Of a DNA stretch of 64,000 nucleotides, positions 34,211-43,178 are shown piece by piece (the first letter of the stretch is position 1; each line of letters begins with the position of its first letter). The position numbers and the translations under genes were made by a program. Source of the DNA: JANQEA01 sp964466035. GTDB taxonomy: Bacteria; Bipolaricaulota; Bipolaricaulia; UBA7950; UBA9294. The stretch lies in contig CAYXLR010000008.1 in assembly GCA_964466035.1 (NCBI GenBank), forward strand, positions 1 through 64,000. The letters are read 5' to 3'. The notes beneath the pieces were generated by a model that did no database searches, was not told where the DNA came from, and saw only the letters and a list, made by a program, of their open reading frames with translations.

Positions 34211-35482
34211 TTACGGAAGCGGTTCCGCTTTGTCCACGGCGTCCGCGCGGTCCGGGAACGCGTCAGAACGCACCTCCAGAACGTCCAGTTCGGTCACTAC
34301 GGCGCCGGCGCCCAGCCGGCCGCTCAGGCTCGGCTTCGTCCTCCCCCCGTCGCCGGACACCAGCTCCTTGACGTAGAGCCCCCCCTCGCCTTCGAACTCG
34401 AGGACCGCTCGCCGCGGGCCCTTGACCTCGCCGGACGCCGAGATCAAGCGGCGTCGGCGGACCCGATCGGCCCGTCGGTGAGCGACCCGCCGCGGCGTCC
34501 GTTGCTCGATCTCCCCGCACAGGGCACGGAGCGCCTCGCCGAGCCGTTTCGCGTCGACCGGCGCTTCGAACTCGACCCGCGCGCGGTAGCGTTTCGTCGC
34601 CTCCAGTCCCTTCAGAAGCGCGACCGCTCCGCGGTCGACGAGCGACAGCGACGAGACCTCCACCCTCCCCGCCGCCCTTTCGTTCACGTCTTCCCGGAGT
34701 TGCGCCAGATCGAGCGCCCGACGGCGCGGGGCGAGGACCTCCAGGACGAACGGCCGCCCGTCGCCGAGCATCCTCGCGTCGATGTCCTCGCGCCCGGCCC
34801 CGTGCAGGCGCGCTTCCTCGGCCCCCGCCGCCTCGAGCAGCGGGGCGGCGATCCACTCCTCCACCGACTCGGGGTACTGCTTCCCGGTGAAGCCGCACGA
34901 CGCGCAGCCGCGTCCTCGGCACCGCCGGCACGGCCACCTCGTCTGGGGAATCCCGCGGAGAAGCTTCCGGTATCTCCCGTAGACGTAGACGGACGCGACG
35001 TGCATGCGAAGCGCGTTCGCCCCGAGGTCGACGACGAACGAGACGTCCGGTCCGTTGAACTCGACCGTCGCCGGTCGATCCAGTCGGGCCTCGAACGCCT
35101 TGCCGACGACGCGGTTGAACGCGTGCTTCAGCGACTCCCCTTCGTCGCCCGGGAACCGCTCGTCGAAGAACCGCTCCATCTCCTCCAACCGTGGGGAGAG
35201 CCGCACGCCGAACAGGTAGGTCGCGAACTCGAAGCCCGCGGCCTCCCGCACGGCGCGCTCCGCCCACGCGACCGCTTCGTCGAACAGCCCGCCGCAGACC
35301 CAACAGACGCCCGGTTTTCCCGCCTCGGCCAGCCGCGCTCGAATCGCCCGACCGCGCTCGCCGTTCGTCAGGCCTCGCCCGACGCGGGCGAACGGCCGCC
35401 CGAGGCACTCGTCGCAGATCGGTCCGGCCCCGAGAATCCGGCGCGCCCGTTCGAGTTGCGCCTCGTCGAATCGCAGGCTCAC
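34211..35482 (-). CDS. tRNA pseudouridine synthase Pus10-like protein
   Basis: A 423-residue protein with Pus10 architecture. The N-terminal THUMP-containing domain has zinc cysteines C23-x2-C26 and C60-x2-C63. A further cluster C185-x2-C188..C193-x2-C196 follows. The catalytic signature is 'GAGREDIDARMLGDGRPFVL' (228-247), matching archaeal Pus10 'GREDxDxRML'. Pus10 makes pseudouridine 54/55 in archaeal tRNA and is rare in bacteria. GTG 35482 overlaps the lhr stop (GTGA), so the two are coupled. Confidence 0.85.
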   Translation of the reverse strand: MSLRFDEAQLERARRILGAGPICDECLGRPFARVGRGLTNGERGRAIRARLAEAGKPGVCWVCGGLFDEAVAWAERAVREAAGFEFATYLFGVRLSPRLEEMERFFDERFPGDEGESLKHAFNRVVGKAFEARLDRPATVEFNGPDVSFVVDLGANALRMHVASVYVYGRYRKLLRGIPQTRWPCRRCRGRGCASCGFTGKQYPESVEEWIAAPLLEAAGAEEARLHGAGREDIDARMLGDGRPFVLEVLAPRRRALDLAQLREDVNERAAGRVEVSSLSLVDRGAVALLKGLEATKRYRARVEFEAPVDAKRLGEALRALCGEIEQRTPRRVAHRRADRVRRRRLISASGEVKGPRRAVLEFEGEGGLYVKELVSGDGGRTKPSLSGRLGAGAVVTELDVLEVRSDAFPDRADAVDKAEPLP

Positions 35483-38400
35483 GGCGGCCCTCCCGTCCCG
35501 TACGACCGATAGAGGATCATCGAGCGGTCCTCGCGCACGAAGCCGAGCCTCTCCAGCTCGTCCGCAACGTCCGCGTCGACGATCGGGCGACCGTCCCAGG
35601 TGTTCACGCGGATCGAGGCCGGCCGGCTCCTCCCCTCGACGAGCCGCGGGAGCGCGGCCAATCCCTCGCGGCGCTCGTCGTGCGCCAGATCCGCCAGCGG
35701 AACGAGCCGTTCCCCGCGGTTCTCGACCGCGAGGATCGGCCGTCCGCCCCGGAGGACGAGGTAGTTGGCCGGATGATGACGGACGACGTACCGCTCGCCG
35801 TTCGGAAGGTCGATCGGGACGAGGTCGCCGTAGACGCACGCCGGATCGAACACGTTGACGAGGATCGCCGGGCCCTCACCCCGCGGCTCCTGCAGCCGGT
35901 CGATCGTCCCTCTGGTGGCGAACTGCGGCGCGGAGAAGCCGGAGACGAACAGACCCCGCTCGACCTCCCCCGCCCACTCGGATCGCGTCAACGAGGGGTA
36001 GACCTCCGACCATCGCGTCCCGAATCCGTCCCGTCCGAGAACCTCCCGATTCAGGACGCCGTACCGATGGAGGAGGACCCGAAGGAGGGCGCCTGCGTCG
36101 TCATCCGGCGGCTCGGTCCGGCCCGTCTCGGCGACGGACCATCGCCCGCCTCCCCACGTCGCCCCACGTCGCCGCGCGTGCCACCGATCCGGCCGCGGCG
36201 CCTCGCCCCACGCGGCGTCGAGCGAGTCGTTCGTCACCCGGCCGACCCAGATCAGCTCCCAGATCGCTTCGGCGACCTCGGACGGCGGTCGATCCGTCCC
36301 CGCCGCGATTCGGTGGAGGAACGACGCCCCCCGCTCGCGGAGGTGGTCCAGCACGCGCCGAGCGATCTCTCCCGAGCCCGATGGATCCGTCTCGGGCGCC
36401 TCCGGGGAAGCGAAATCCGGCGGCGCGAAGACGAGCCGTCGCTGCCCTCCGCTCGCCGTGCGCCCGGCCCACGCGAGTTCGCCGTTTCGGACCAGCCAAT
36501 CGAGCATCCCTCGATCGTAGCCGCGAATCCGGATCGACAGGACGTCGTCCCAGACGTCGACCGGGAGCGGGCAGCCGGCCAGCTGCTCCATCACCTCCGG
36601 GAGGTCCTCCTCGGCGAGCGGAGCGTCGCAGTGGTGATGCGCAAGCAGGTACTCGGAGTAGACCTCCGGGGCGACGGCGGTCCGCCGGCGGCGTCGGTCG
36701 GACAGCGTCAGCCGGCGGATCCCGGCCGCCACACGGGGATCGGACCAGCCGATCGTCCCGTCCGGCCGCTCGACCTCGATCCAGCCCTCCGACTGCCGCA
36801 GTTCGTCGATCAGGCGTTCCGCCGGCGGATACCACTCCAGGACCTCCGCTCGGTCGGTCACGGCGCGAGACGCGACGTACCGACGCACGATCGTTCGGAG
36901 GTCCTCGTCGCTCGATCGCCGGTACCGCTCGACGTCGTCCGCGGCGACGAGCCGCTCCGGGAATCGGGAGCCGCCGATCTCGATCCTGACGATCCGCCCG
37001 TCCTCGACCAGCTCCTGGAGGACCTCCTCCGCGGCTGGCTCGCACCGCGCGCGGACCTCCGCTTCGGTCAGGTCCCCGATCCGCCGCAGGAGCTCGACCA
37101 GCTCGGCCCCGTCCCGCGCGCGGTGGTACGGCGCGAGCCCCTGCAGCCGCTCGTCGATCGTTCGGATCGCGTCCGGGTCGAAGAGCGTCTCGCTTTGGAT
37201 CCTCTCGCCGAGGAGGCGCACCACGTCCTCCCGGACGCCGCGATGTCGTTCCGCTCGAGCGACCGGCGCGTCCTCCTCGTACAGGTACTTCCCGGTGAAG
37301 TCGAGGAGGAGCGAACCGGAAAACGGGGAGGGGCTTCGGTCCCTCCGGACGGCGAAGCCGGCGGTCCCCTCCTCGACGTCCCGGAGGAAGCGTCGGACCG
37401 CCTCGAGCGGCAGCTCGTCTTCGACGATCTCGCGGTAGGTCTCGGTGACGATCGGGAAGTCCGGGTGCTCGCTGGCGACGGTCAGGAGGTCGTGAGCGCG
37501 GAGCCGCTGCAGCCAGAGCGGCGTCCGCCGACCGGGCCGGGCACGCGGAAGGAGGAGGGCGCGTCCCGCGTTCCGCCGGAACCGCATCGCGAAGAACGGC
37601 GTACCTTCCAGCTCGTCGACGACGTCGCCGACGATCCGATCCGCGCGGAGGCCCCGAATCGCGTCGATCAGCTCGTCGATCGGGATCCCTCCGGGCCGCA
37701 GCAGGATCCCGTCGCCCGAGAAGATCGCCTCGAGCGGCTCGTGTCCCGCGTCCCGGAGCCTCCGTTGGATCCCGAGGAGGAGCGTCAGGTGGAACGCCCG
37801 GCCGAACGGCGACAGGACCGACATCCGCACGTCCCCCGCCTCGTTGCGAAAGACGTCGATCAGGACGCGGCGATCGTTCGGAATCGCGCCGCCTCGCTCG
37901 CGCTGGTCGGTCAGGTACTCGATCAGATTCCGCGCCGCCGGCGGGTCGAGCGCGCACTCGGCCGTCAGCCACGCCTCGAGGTCGGGACTGCCGAGCCGCC
38001 CCTCGCACTCCCGAAGGAAGGCGCCGAACCGCGCGCCGAACTCCGCGTCCCGCCCGAGCCCCTCGCCCTTCCAGAACGGCATCATCCCCTCGTGGTCCTC
38101 GGCCGGAGCGACGATCACCCGGTCGTGCGTCACCTCCAGGATTTGCCAACACCCCGTCCCGAGGACGAACGTCTCCCCGAGGCGCCGCTCGAAGACGAAC
38201 TCCTCGTCCAGCTCGCCGATCCGCGTCACCCCGTCTTCCAGGACCATCGCGTACTGGCCGGTGTCCGGGATGGCTCCGCCGTTGAGGATCACCGCGTGCC
38301 GGCTGCCGGGGAGCGGATACAGGCACCCGGTCGAGCGCTCCCACGAGATCCTCGGCCGTAGCGCCGGGGCCGAAGGCGTCCGGTACCGTCCGGCGAGAAG

Positions 38401-39789
38401 CTCGACGACGGCGTCGTACGTCTCCCGGGGAAGGTCGCGGTACGGAGCGGCACAGCGGACCCGCTCGTACAGGCGGTCGACGGTCCACCCGTCCATCGCC
38501 ACCATCGCCACGATCTGCTGCGCGAGGACGTCGAGCGGGTTCCTCGGCACGTGGATCGCCGAGATCTCGCCGCGGAGCATCGCCCGGGAAAGCGCGGCCA
38601 TCACGAGGAGGTCGGCCCGGTTCTTCGGGATCATCCGCCCGACGCTCGTCGCCCGGACGAGGTGTCCTGCCCTCCCCACCCGCTGGAGGCCGCTCGCCAC
38701 CGAGAACGGCGTCTCGACCTGGCAGACGAGGTCGATCGCGCCGACGTCGATGCCCAGCTCCATCGAGGCGGTCGCCACCAGCGCCGGGAGCCGGCCCGCC
38801 TTCAGCTCCTGCTCGATCCGGTGGCGCTCCTCCTTGGAGACGCTCCCGTGGTGCGCCCGGACGAGCGGCGCGCCGGCCAGCTTGTTCATCTCCGCGGCGA
38901 GCCGTTCGACCACGCGCCGGCTGTTTCCGAAGATCAAGGTCGACGTGTGCCGCTCGACCAACTCGAGGAGCGTCTCGTAGATCGACGGCCAGATGCTGAC
39001 CGTCAGGTCCTCGGCCCGAGGAAGCTCCTTCATGTCCTCGACCGACGTGATCACCGCGAGGTCGAGGTCCTTGCGCGTCCCCGCGTCGACGATCGCGACC
39101 GGACGCGGCGCGCCGTCGACGTCGTGCCCTCCGAGGAATCGGGCGACCTCCTCCAGCGGACGTTGGGTCGCCGACAGGCCGACGCGGATCGGCGGGCCGG
39201 AGGTCAGCTCCTCGAGCCGCTCGAGGAGGAGCGCGAGGAACGTCCCTCGCTTGTTCGGGCAGAGGGCGTGGATCTCGTCGACGATGACGAAGCGGATCGA
39301 CCGGAGCATCTCCCTCGCCCGGGTCGACGTGAGGAGCAGGTGGAGCGACTCCGGCGTGGTGATCAACAGGTCCGGAGGGTTTCGGAGCATCCGCTGCCGC
39401 TCGGCCGCCGGCGTGTCTCCGGTCCTCAATCCGACGCGGACCTCCGGAAGGCCGACGCCCAAGCGCTCGGCACAGGAGCGGATCCCGCGGAGCGGCGCGT
39501 CGAGGTTCCGTTCGATGTCGTTGGCGAGGGCCTTCAGCGGAGACAGGTAAAGCGTGTGGACGCCGCCGCTTCGGCTCGCCGCGTCCTCGTTGCGAGTGAT
39601 CAGCTCGTCGATCGCGTAGAGGAACGCCGCGAGCGTCTTCCCCGAGCCGGTCGGCGCCAGGATGAGCGTGTTCTTCCCGGCGGCGATTTCGGGCCACCCC
39701 AGAGTCTGCGGCGGCGTCGGGCCGGCGAAGCTCTCCCGGAACCACCGAGCCGTTGCCGGATGAAAGAGCGACAGGGCTTCCTCGTGCAT
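35479..39789 (-). CDS. lhr: Lhr-family superfamily 2 ATP-dependent helicase
   Basis: A 1436-residue large helicase-related protein. Walker A 'LAPTGSGKT' (44-52), D-E-I-H (171-174), 'LSATQRP', motif V 'LVATASMELGIDVGAIDLVC' and motif VI 'QRVGRAGH' are intact. The winged-helix and Lhr-core domains follow. The C-terminal 500 residues form the AlkZ-like Lhr-CTD seen in full-length bacterial Lhr (about 1500 residues). Lhr unwinds 3'-tailed RNA:DNA hybrids. The -10 lies 6 nt before ATG 39789, so it may be leaderless. Confidence 0.93.
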   Translation of the reverse strand: MHEEALSLFHPATARWFRESFAGPTPPQTLGWPEIAAGKNTLILAPTGSGKTLAAFLYAIDELITRNEDAASRSGGVHTLYLSPLKALANDIERNLDAPLRGIRSCAERLGVGLPEVRVGLRTGDTPAAERQRMLRNPPDLLITTPESLHLLLTSTRAREMLRSIRFVIVDEIHALCPNKRGTFLALLLERLEELTSGPPIRVGLSATQRPLEEVARFLGGHDVDGAPRPVAIVDAGTRKDLDLAVITSVEDMKELPRAEDLTVSIWPSIYETLLELVERHTSTLIFGNSRRVVERLAAEMNKLAGAPLVRAHHGSVSKEERHRIEQELKAGRLPALVATASMELGIDVGAIDLVCQVETPFSVASGLQRVGRAGHLVRATSVGRMIPKNRADLLVMAALSRAMLRGEISAIHVPRNPLDVLAQQIVAMVAMDGWTVDRLYERVRCAAPYRDLPRETYDAVVELLAGRYRTPSAPALRPRISWERSTGCLYPLPGSRHAVILNGGAIPDTGQYAMVLEDGVTRIGELDEEFVFERRLGETFVLGTGCWQILEVTHDRVIVAPAEDHEGMMPFWKGEGLGRDAEFGARFGAFLRECEGRLGSPDLEAWLTAECALDPPAARNLIEYLTDQRERGGAIPNDRRVLIDVFRNEAGDVRMSVLSPFGRAFHLTLLLGIQRRLRDAGHEPLEAIFSGDGILLRPGGIPIDELIDAIRGLRADRIVGDVVDELEGTPFFAMRFRRNAGRALLLPRARPGRRTPLWLQRLRAHDLLTVASEHPDFPIVTETYREIVEDELPLEAVRRFLRDVEEGTAGFAVRRDRSPSPFSGSLLLDFTGKYLYEEDAPVARAERHRGVREDVVRLLGERIQSETLFDPDAIRTIDERLQGLAPYHRARDGAELVELLRRIGDLTEAEVRARCEPAAEEVLQELVEDGRIVRIEIGGSRFPERLVAADDVERYRRSSDEDLRTIVRRYVASRAVTDRAEVLEWYPPAERLIDELRQSEGWIEVERPDGTIGWSDPRVAAGIRRLTLSDRRRRRTAVAPEVYSEYLLAHHHCDAPLAEEDLPEVMEQLAGCPLPVDVWDDVLSIRIRGYDRGMLDWLVRNGELAWAGRTASGGQRRLVFAPPDFASPEAPETDPSGSGEIARRVLDHLRERGASFLHRIAAGTDRPPSEVAEAIWELIWVGRVTNDSLDAAWGEAPRPDRWHARRRGATWGGGRWSVAETGRTEPPDDDAGALLRVLLHRYGVLNREVLGRDGFGTRWSEVYPSLTRSEWAGEVERGLFVSGFSAPQFATRGTIDRLQEPRGEGPAILVNVFDPACVYGDLVPIDLPNGERYVVRHHPANYLVLRGGRPILAVENRGERLVPLADLAHDERREGLAALPRLVEGRSRPASIRVNTWDGRPIVDADVADELERLGFVREDRSMILYRSYGTGGPP

Positions 39790-39795
39790 ACGGTC

Positions 39796-39823
39796 ATTCT
39801 CCGGAATCCGACATCGCGATCAA
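39796..39823 (-). promoter_or_regulatory. Promoter of lhr-pus10-sigma operon (leaderless type)
   Basis: On the minus strand: -35 TTGATC (39823-39818), 16-bp spacer, -10 GAGAAT (39801-39796), ending 6 nt before the ATG. Confidence 0.5.
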
Positions 39824-39850
39824 CCGAGCGGTTCTCGGAGCGAGGGGGAC

Positions 39851-39878
39851 TTGCATTTTTCATCTAGGATGATACAAT
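39851..39878 (+). promoter_or_regulatory. Promoter of riboswitch-controlled transporter
   Basis: -35 TTGCAT (39851-39856), 16-bp spacer, -10 TACAAT (39873-39878). The start at about 39885 is just before the first paired base of the aptamer. Confidence 0.7.
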
Positions 39879-39889
39879 GTATATCTGAA

Positions 39890-39988
39890 TGGATACCCCG
39901 AAACGGCGAGTCGTGCCGAAAGGGCGATGCGCAAAGTACCGGGCCTACAGGAGGGAATCCCATGGTTGCCGGACTGCCGAAGGATCCA
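39890..39988 (+). ncRNA. GEMM-I (cyclic-di-GMP class I) riboswitch
   Basis: A 99-nt leader element. P1 pairs TGGAT (39890-39894) with ATCCA (39984-39988). The 5' joining segment ACGGCGAGTC fits 'AGGGCAAACC'. A GAAA tetraloop hairpin follows (39911-39927), then the invariant GCAAAG (39931-39936). 'CCGGGCCTAC' and 'ATGGTTGCCGGACTGCCGAA' match the GEMM 3' domain ('..GGTAGCCGGGTTACCGAA'). The position equivalent to the ligand-contacting G20 appears to be G, favouring c-di-GMP over cGAMP. It sits 7-10 nt after a promoter and 320 nt before an ion transporter gene. Confidence 0.75.
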
Positions 39989-40169
39989 AGCGTGCGTGTT
40001 CGATTGCTGCTTCCTGCCTCTCCATTACGCAGACCATTCAGCGCGGTGCCTTGTCTCAGGCCCGATCGCCCAATACTCCTACGGATGCGTGCCTAGCCGA
40101 GGCGATCGGTGGCTTCTCGCTCCGGGGTGAAGCCCGATCGATGAGCATCTGAACGGCACCGCGCACCTC

Positions 40170-40220
40170 CTCGCAGGGGAGCCACGGCGGGCACCCACAG
40201 CGGTGCCCGCCGTCTGCGAG
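40170..40220 (+). ncRNA. Long two-tier hairpin in transporter leader
   Basis: Inner stem: ACGGCGGGCACC (40184-40195) with GGTGCCCGCCGT (40202-40213), 12 bp and 6-nt loop. Outer stem: CTCGCAG (40170-40176) with CTGCGAG (40214-40220). No T-tract follows. The stretch 39989-40309 holds no convincing gene. This is a candidate expression-platform or Rho-related element for the upstream riboswitch. Confidence 0.6.
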
Positions 40221-40309
40221 TCACGCCCCGGAGAACCGCCTCCGTCCGTTGCACCCGAATCCCGTTGCCGGTAGCATCGGAAATCTTCTGAACACGAGAT
40301 GATCGGCAG

Positions 40310-41614
40310 ATGGATCCGGTCGCAATCGCTCCGCTGGCCATATCGCTCTTCGCCTTCGCGATCACCTACGTCGGGATCTTCCTCGAACGGGTTCACCGTG
40401 CGATCGTCGCGCTCTCCGGCGCGGCGCTGATGATCACCCTCGGGACCTGGTTCTCGTTCTACGACGCACAGGAGGCGGTCCTCTCGGTCGACTACACCAC
40501 GATCACGCTCCTGATGGGGATGATGATCGTCGTCGGCCTGTTCCGGGAGACCGGCTTCTTCCAGTATCTCGCCATCCGAGCCGCCAAGCTGGCGAGGGGC
40601 CGCCCGTGGCTTCTGCTCGTCTACCTCGGCCTCGTCACGTCCCTCGTCTCGACGGTCCTGGACAACGTGACGACGATCATCATCATCGTCCCGGTGACAG
40701 TCTCGGTCGCCGACGTCCTCGGGATCTCCCCGCTCCCGTTCCTGATGGGGGAAGTCCTCCTGTCGAACATCGGCGGCGTCGCGACGCTGATCGGCGACCC
40801 ACCGAACATCCTGATCGGATCCGCCGCCGGGTTCGGCTTCCTCGACTTCCTCACCCATCTCGCCCCGATCGTCGTGGTCGTCTGGGTCGTCGCTCAATGC
40901 ATCCTTCTCCTGTTGTTCCGCCGCGAGCTGATGCGGCGCTCGTCGAACGTGGAGCGGCTTCTCGGGATGGACGAGCGGCGCGCGATCATCGATCCGCTGA
41001 CGACGCGACGGATGCTGGTCACACTGTCGGTGACGATCCTGCTCTTCTTCGTCCACGAGGCGATCGGCCTCGATCCGGGACTCGTCGCCCTGATCGGCGC
41101 CTGCATCGGACTCCTCTGGGTTCGACCGGATTTCGACAAGATCCTCAAGGACATTCACTGGGACGTGCTGCTCTTCTTCATCTCGCTGTTCATCATCGTC
41201 GGCGGCCTCGAAGCGAGCGGCGCGATCGGCTACCTCGGACGCGGGATCGCCACGCTCGCCGAGCAGGGGCTCTACCTCGCCGTCCTCGTCGTCTTGTGGG
41301 GAGGCGCGTTCGCCTCGGGCGTGATCAGCAACGTCCCGTTCACGATCGCGATCCTTCCCATCTTCAAGGGGCTCGCGGGCCACGGGGTCGACGTCGCCCC
41401 GTTGTGGTGGGCCCTGGCGATCGGCGTCGGCTTCGGGGCGAACTTGACCCCGCTCGGCTCGGCCGCCAACGTCGTGATCATCTCGATGTCCGAGTCGCTC
41501 GGGCAGAAGCTGACGCTCCGCCGCTGGCTCGCCAGCGGCTCGTTCGTCGCGTTGGCGAGTTGCGCGTTGGGGACGATCGCGATCCTCGTCGCCGTCCGGC
41601 TCGGCTGGTTCTAG
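40310..41614 (+). CDS. ArsB/NhaD-type ion transporter (IT superfamily)
   Basis: A 434-residue protein with about 11-12 TM helices. Conserved inverted-repeat motifs of the ArsB/NhaD group are present: 'SLVSTVLDNVTTIIIIVPVT' in the first half, 'ATLIGDPPNILIGSAAGFGF', 'ASGVISNVPFTIAILPIF' and 'GANLTPLGSAANVV'. Members exchange Na+ for H+ or export oxyanions; the exact ion cannot be told. It is probably under c-di-GMP control through its leader. Confidence 0.88.
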   Translation: MDPVAIAPLAISLFAFAITYVGIFLERVHRAIVALSGAALMITLGTWFSFYDAQEAVLSVDYTTITLLMGMMIVVGLFRETGFFQYLAIRAAKLARGRPWLLLVYLGLVTSLVSTVLDNVTTIIIIVPVTVSVADVLGISPLPFLMGEVLLSNIGGVATLIGDPPNILIGSAAGFGFLDFLTHLAPIVVVVWVVAQCILLLLFRRELMRRSSNVERLLGMDERRAIIDPLTTRRMLVTLSVTILLFFVHEAIGLDPGLVALIGACIGLLWVRPDFDKILKDIHWDVLLFFISLFIIVGGLEASGAIGYLGRGIATLAEQGLYLAVLVVLWGGAFASGVISNVPFTIAILPIFKGLAGHGVDVAPLWWALAIGVGFGANLTPLGSAANVVIISMSESLGQKLTLRRWLASGSFVALASCALGTIAILVAVRLGWF

Positions 41615-42315
41615 TCCCGATCGGCTCGGCGAGCCTTCGGGCCCCGATCGAGCCGGTAGTCCGATCCCCCGATCTCCACGATGGCGCACGACCCGAGCCA
41701 CCGCGAGTACGTGTGCTCTTCGTACTTATCGAGCAGCTCCTCCCGCGTGAGGTTCGTCGCGATCGCGATCGGCAACATCTCCCGGTACCGCCAATCGATG
41801 ATCCGCTGGAACTCCTGAAGGATGAACTCGCTCGTCTTCTCGTGCCCGAGGTCGTCGAGGATCAGCAGGTCGCAGGTGCAGCACGCTTGGGAGACATCCG
41901 TATCGCCGAGGCGTGCGGCCATTCGTAGCTTGTCGCTCAAGTCCAGCATTGGCCAGTACAGGATCTCGGCCTGCCGCTCGACCTCCTCGAGGCTCAGCGT
42001 CGGCGGCGTGGGGTCGTCCGAGACCTCCGGCTCCGCGCTGCGGATCAGCTCGCTCGCCGACGGAACGGCGATCTTGTCCTCCGAGGGGGCTTCCTGTGCC
42101 GGCGCCGTGGAGTGGAGCCGGTCGAACTCGACCGCGAGGGCGTGAAGGAGGTGCGTCTTGCCCACCCCGCCCGGTCCGATGAGGACCACGCCGCCGATCT
42201 CGCCACGCGCCAGGCTTTGGCACGCCTCGACCGCACCCGCATTGAAGCGGGTCCCTTCGAAGCTGCCGAACGTCGCATCGGCGAACATCTTCCCGAAGCC
42301 GACCCCACGGATCAT
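41611..42315 (-). CDS. DnaC/DnaI-like replicative helicase loader ATPase
   Basis: A 234-residue AAA+ protein with Walker A 'GPGGVGKTH' (47-55), Walker B 'LLILDDLG', sensor-1 'IAIATNLTREEL' and Arg finger region 'SRWLGSCAI'. An extra acidic insert of about 80 residues stands between Walker A and B ('SAEPEVSDDPTPPTLSLEEV'). ATG 42315 overlaps the stop of the upstream DnaD-like gene (ATGA). The pair resembles DnaD-DnaI or phage loader modules. Confidence 0.85.
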   Translation of the reverse strand: MIRGVGFGKMFADATFGSFEGTRFNAGAVEACQSLARGEIGGVVLIGPGGVGKTHLLHALAVEFDRLHSTAPAQEAPSEDKIAVPSASELIRSAEPEVSDDPTPPTLSLEEVERQAEILYWPMLDLSDKLRMAARLGDTDVSQACCTCDLLILDDLGHEKTSEFILQEFQRIIDWRYREMLPIAIATNLTREELLDKYEEHTYSRWLGSCAIVEIGGSDYRLDRGPKARRADRD

Positions 42316-43073
42316 CGGTCCTCCTCCCTCGCTCCCAGGTAGTACGCCTTGCCGCGGCTCGTGCCTGGCCTCCTCCGGGCGCCGGCCGGGCGGCCCCTCG
42401 CCTCCCACTCGCGCGCCATGGCGAGATTCCGCTCGAAGTTCTTCGTGTTGAACGGCGTCGCGCAGTTGAAGTACCGGCGAGATTCCTCCTTGCCCCCGTC
42501 GGTCGCCGCCAGATAATCGAGAACGAGAATCAGATCCTCCTCGGCGTACCCGTCCCGGAGCCGCCCGCCGATGTGTTCGACGTTCTTCGCGTACCTCGCC
42601 GACAGGGGGGTGTACTGCGCCCAATCCCAGCTCCGCTCCCGGAGCATGTTCAGATGATCGATGATCCGCTGGACCCGCCGCTTCGCTTCGTCCTTCTTCG
42701 TTGCCGCGGCCGGCCGCCGCTCCCGGGCGGGCCTCCTCTCCCCCGGTCGCGGGAGTTCTCCGAACAGGCTGTCCATCAGGGCGCCGTGGGACACGGCCTG
42801 GACGCCCCCGTCGGGGCCGGTCGCTCCTTCCCCCGCGTCCTCGATCCGACTGACGTACCCGCCGTCGACCAGCTCCTTGAGCGCCGTCTCGATCGCGGCC
42901 TTCTTCTCGAGCGCGACGCGCTCCAGGCTCTTGGCGTCGGAAGTCCGTCCTCGGGGAAGCGACTGCAGGTAGGCCAACAGCCCCTTCGCACGGAACGACA
43001 GGTTCGGGTCCTCGAGCGCCGTCGTGTCGATGATGATCCCGCGGCCGTGTTGGCTCCCCTCGATTCGGATCAT
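42312..43073 (-). CDS. DnaD-like replication initiation protein
   Basis: A 253-residue protein. An N-terminal winged helix ('LSFRAKGLLAYLQSLPRG', 'LKELVDGGYVSR') leads through a basic linker to a phage-replication-type C-terminal domain ('RIIDHLNMLRERSWDWAQYT', 'RYAKNVEHIGGRLRDGYAEE', 'ATPFNTKNFERNLA'). That C-terminal layout matches conserved phage replication organiser domains. Paired with a DnaC-like ATPase it probably recruits the helicase. No other phage genes are nearby. Confidence 0.8.
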   Translation of the reverse strand: MIRIEGSQHGRGIIIDTTALEDPNLSFRAKGLLAYLQSLPRGRTSDAKSLERVALEKKAAIETALKELVDGGYVSRIEDAGEGATGPDGGVQAVSHGALMDSLFGELPRPGERRPARERRPAAATKKDEAKRRVQRIIDHLNMLRERSWDWAQYTPLSARYAKNVEHIGGRLRDGYAEEDLILVLDYLAATDGGKEESRRYFNCATPFNTKNFERNLAMAREWEARGRPAGARRRPGTSRGKAYYLGAREEDR

Positions 43074-43178
43074 CGTCTCCCTCCCGCTTCCTTCCCTCGG
43101 ACCGCCGCCGAAGCCGTCAGAGAGTACCGAGGCGCCCGAGACCGGCGCAACCCGTCGGTTCGGGTCCGTCGCGTTCGG

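Noticed and set aside
39851..40152. Short plus-strand open frames within the riboswitch leader
   Set aside because: They overlap the aptamer core, have no ribosome sites and show no protein-like composition.
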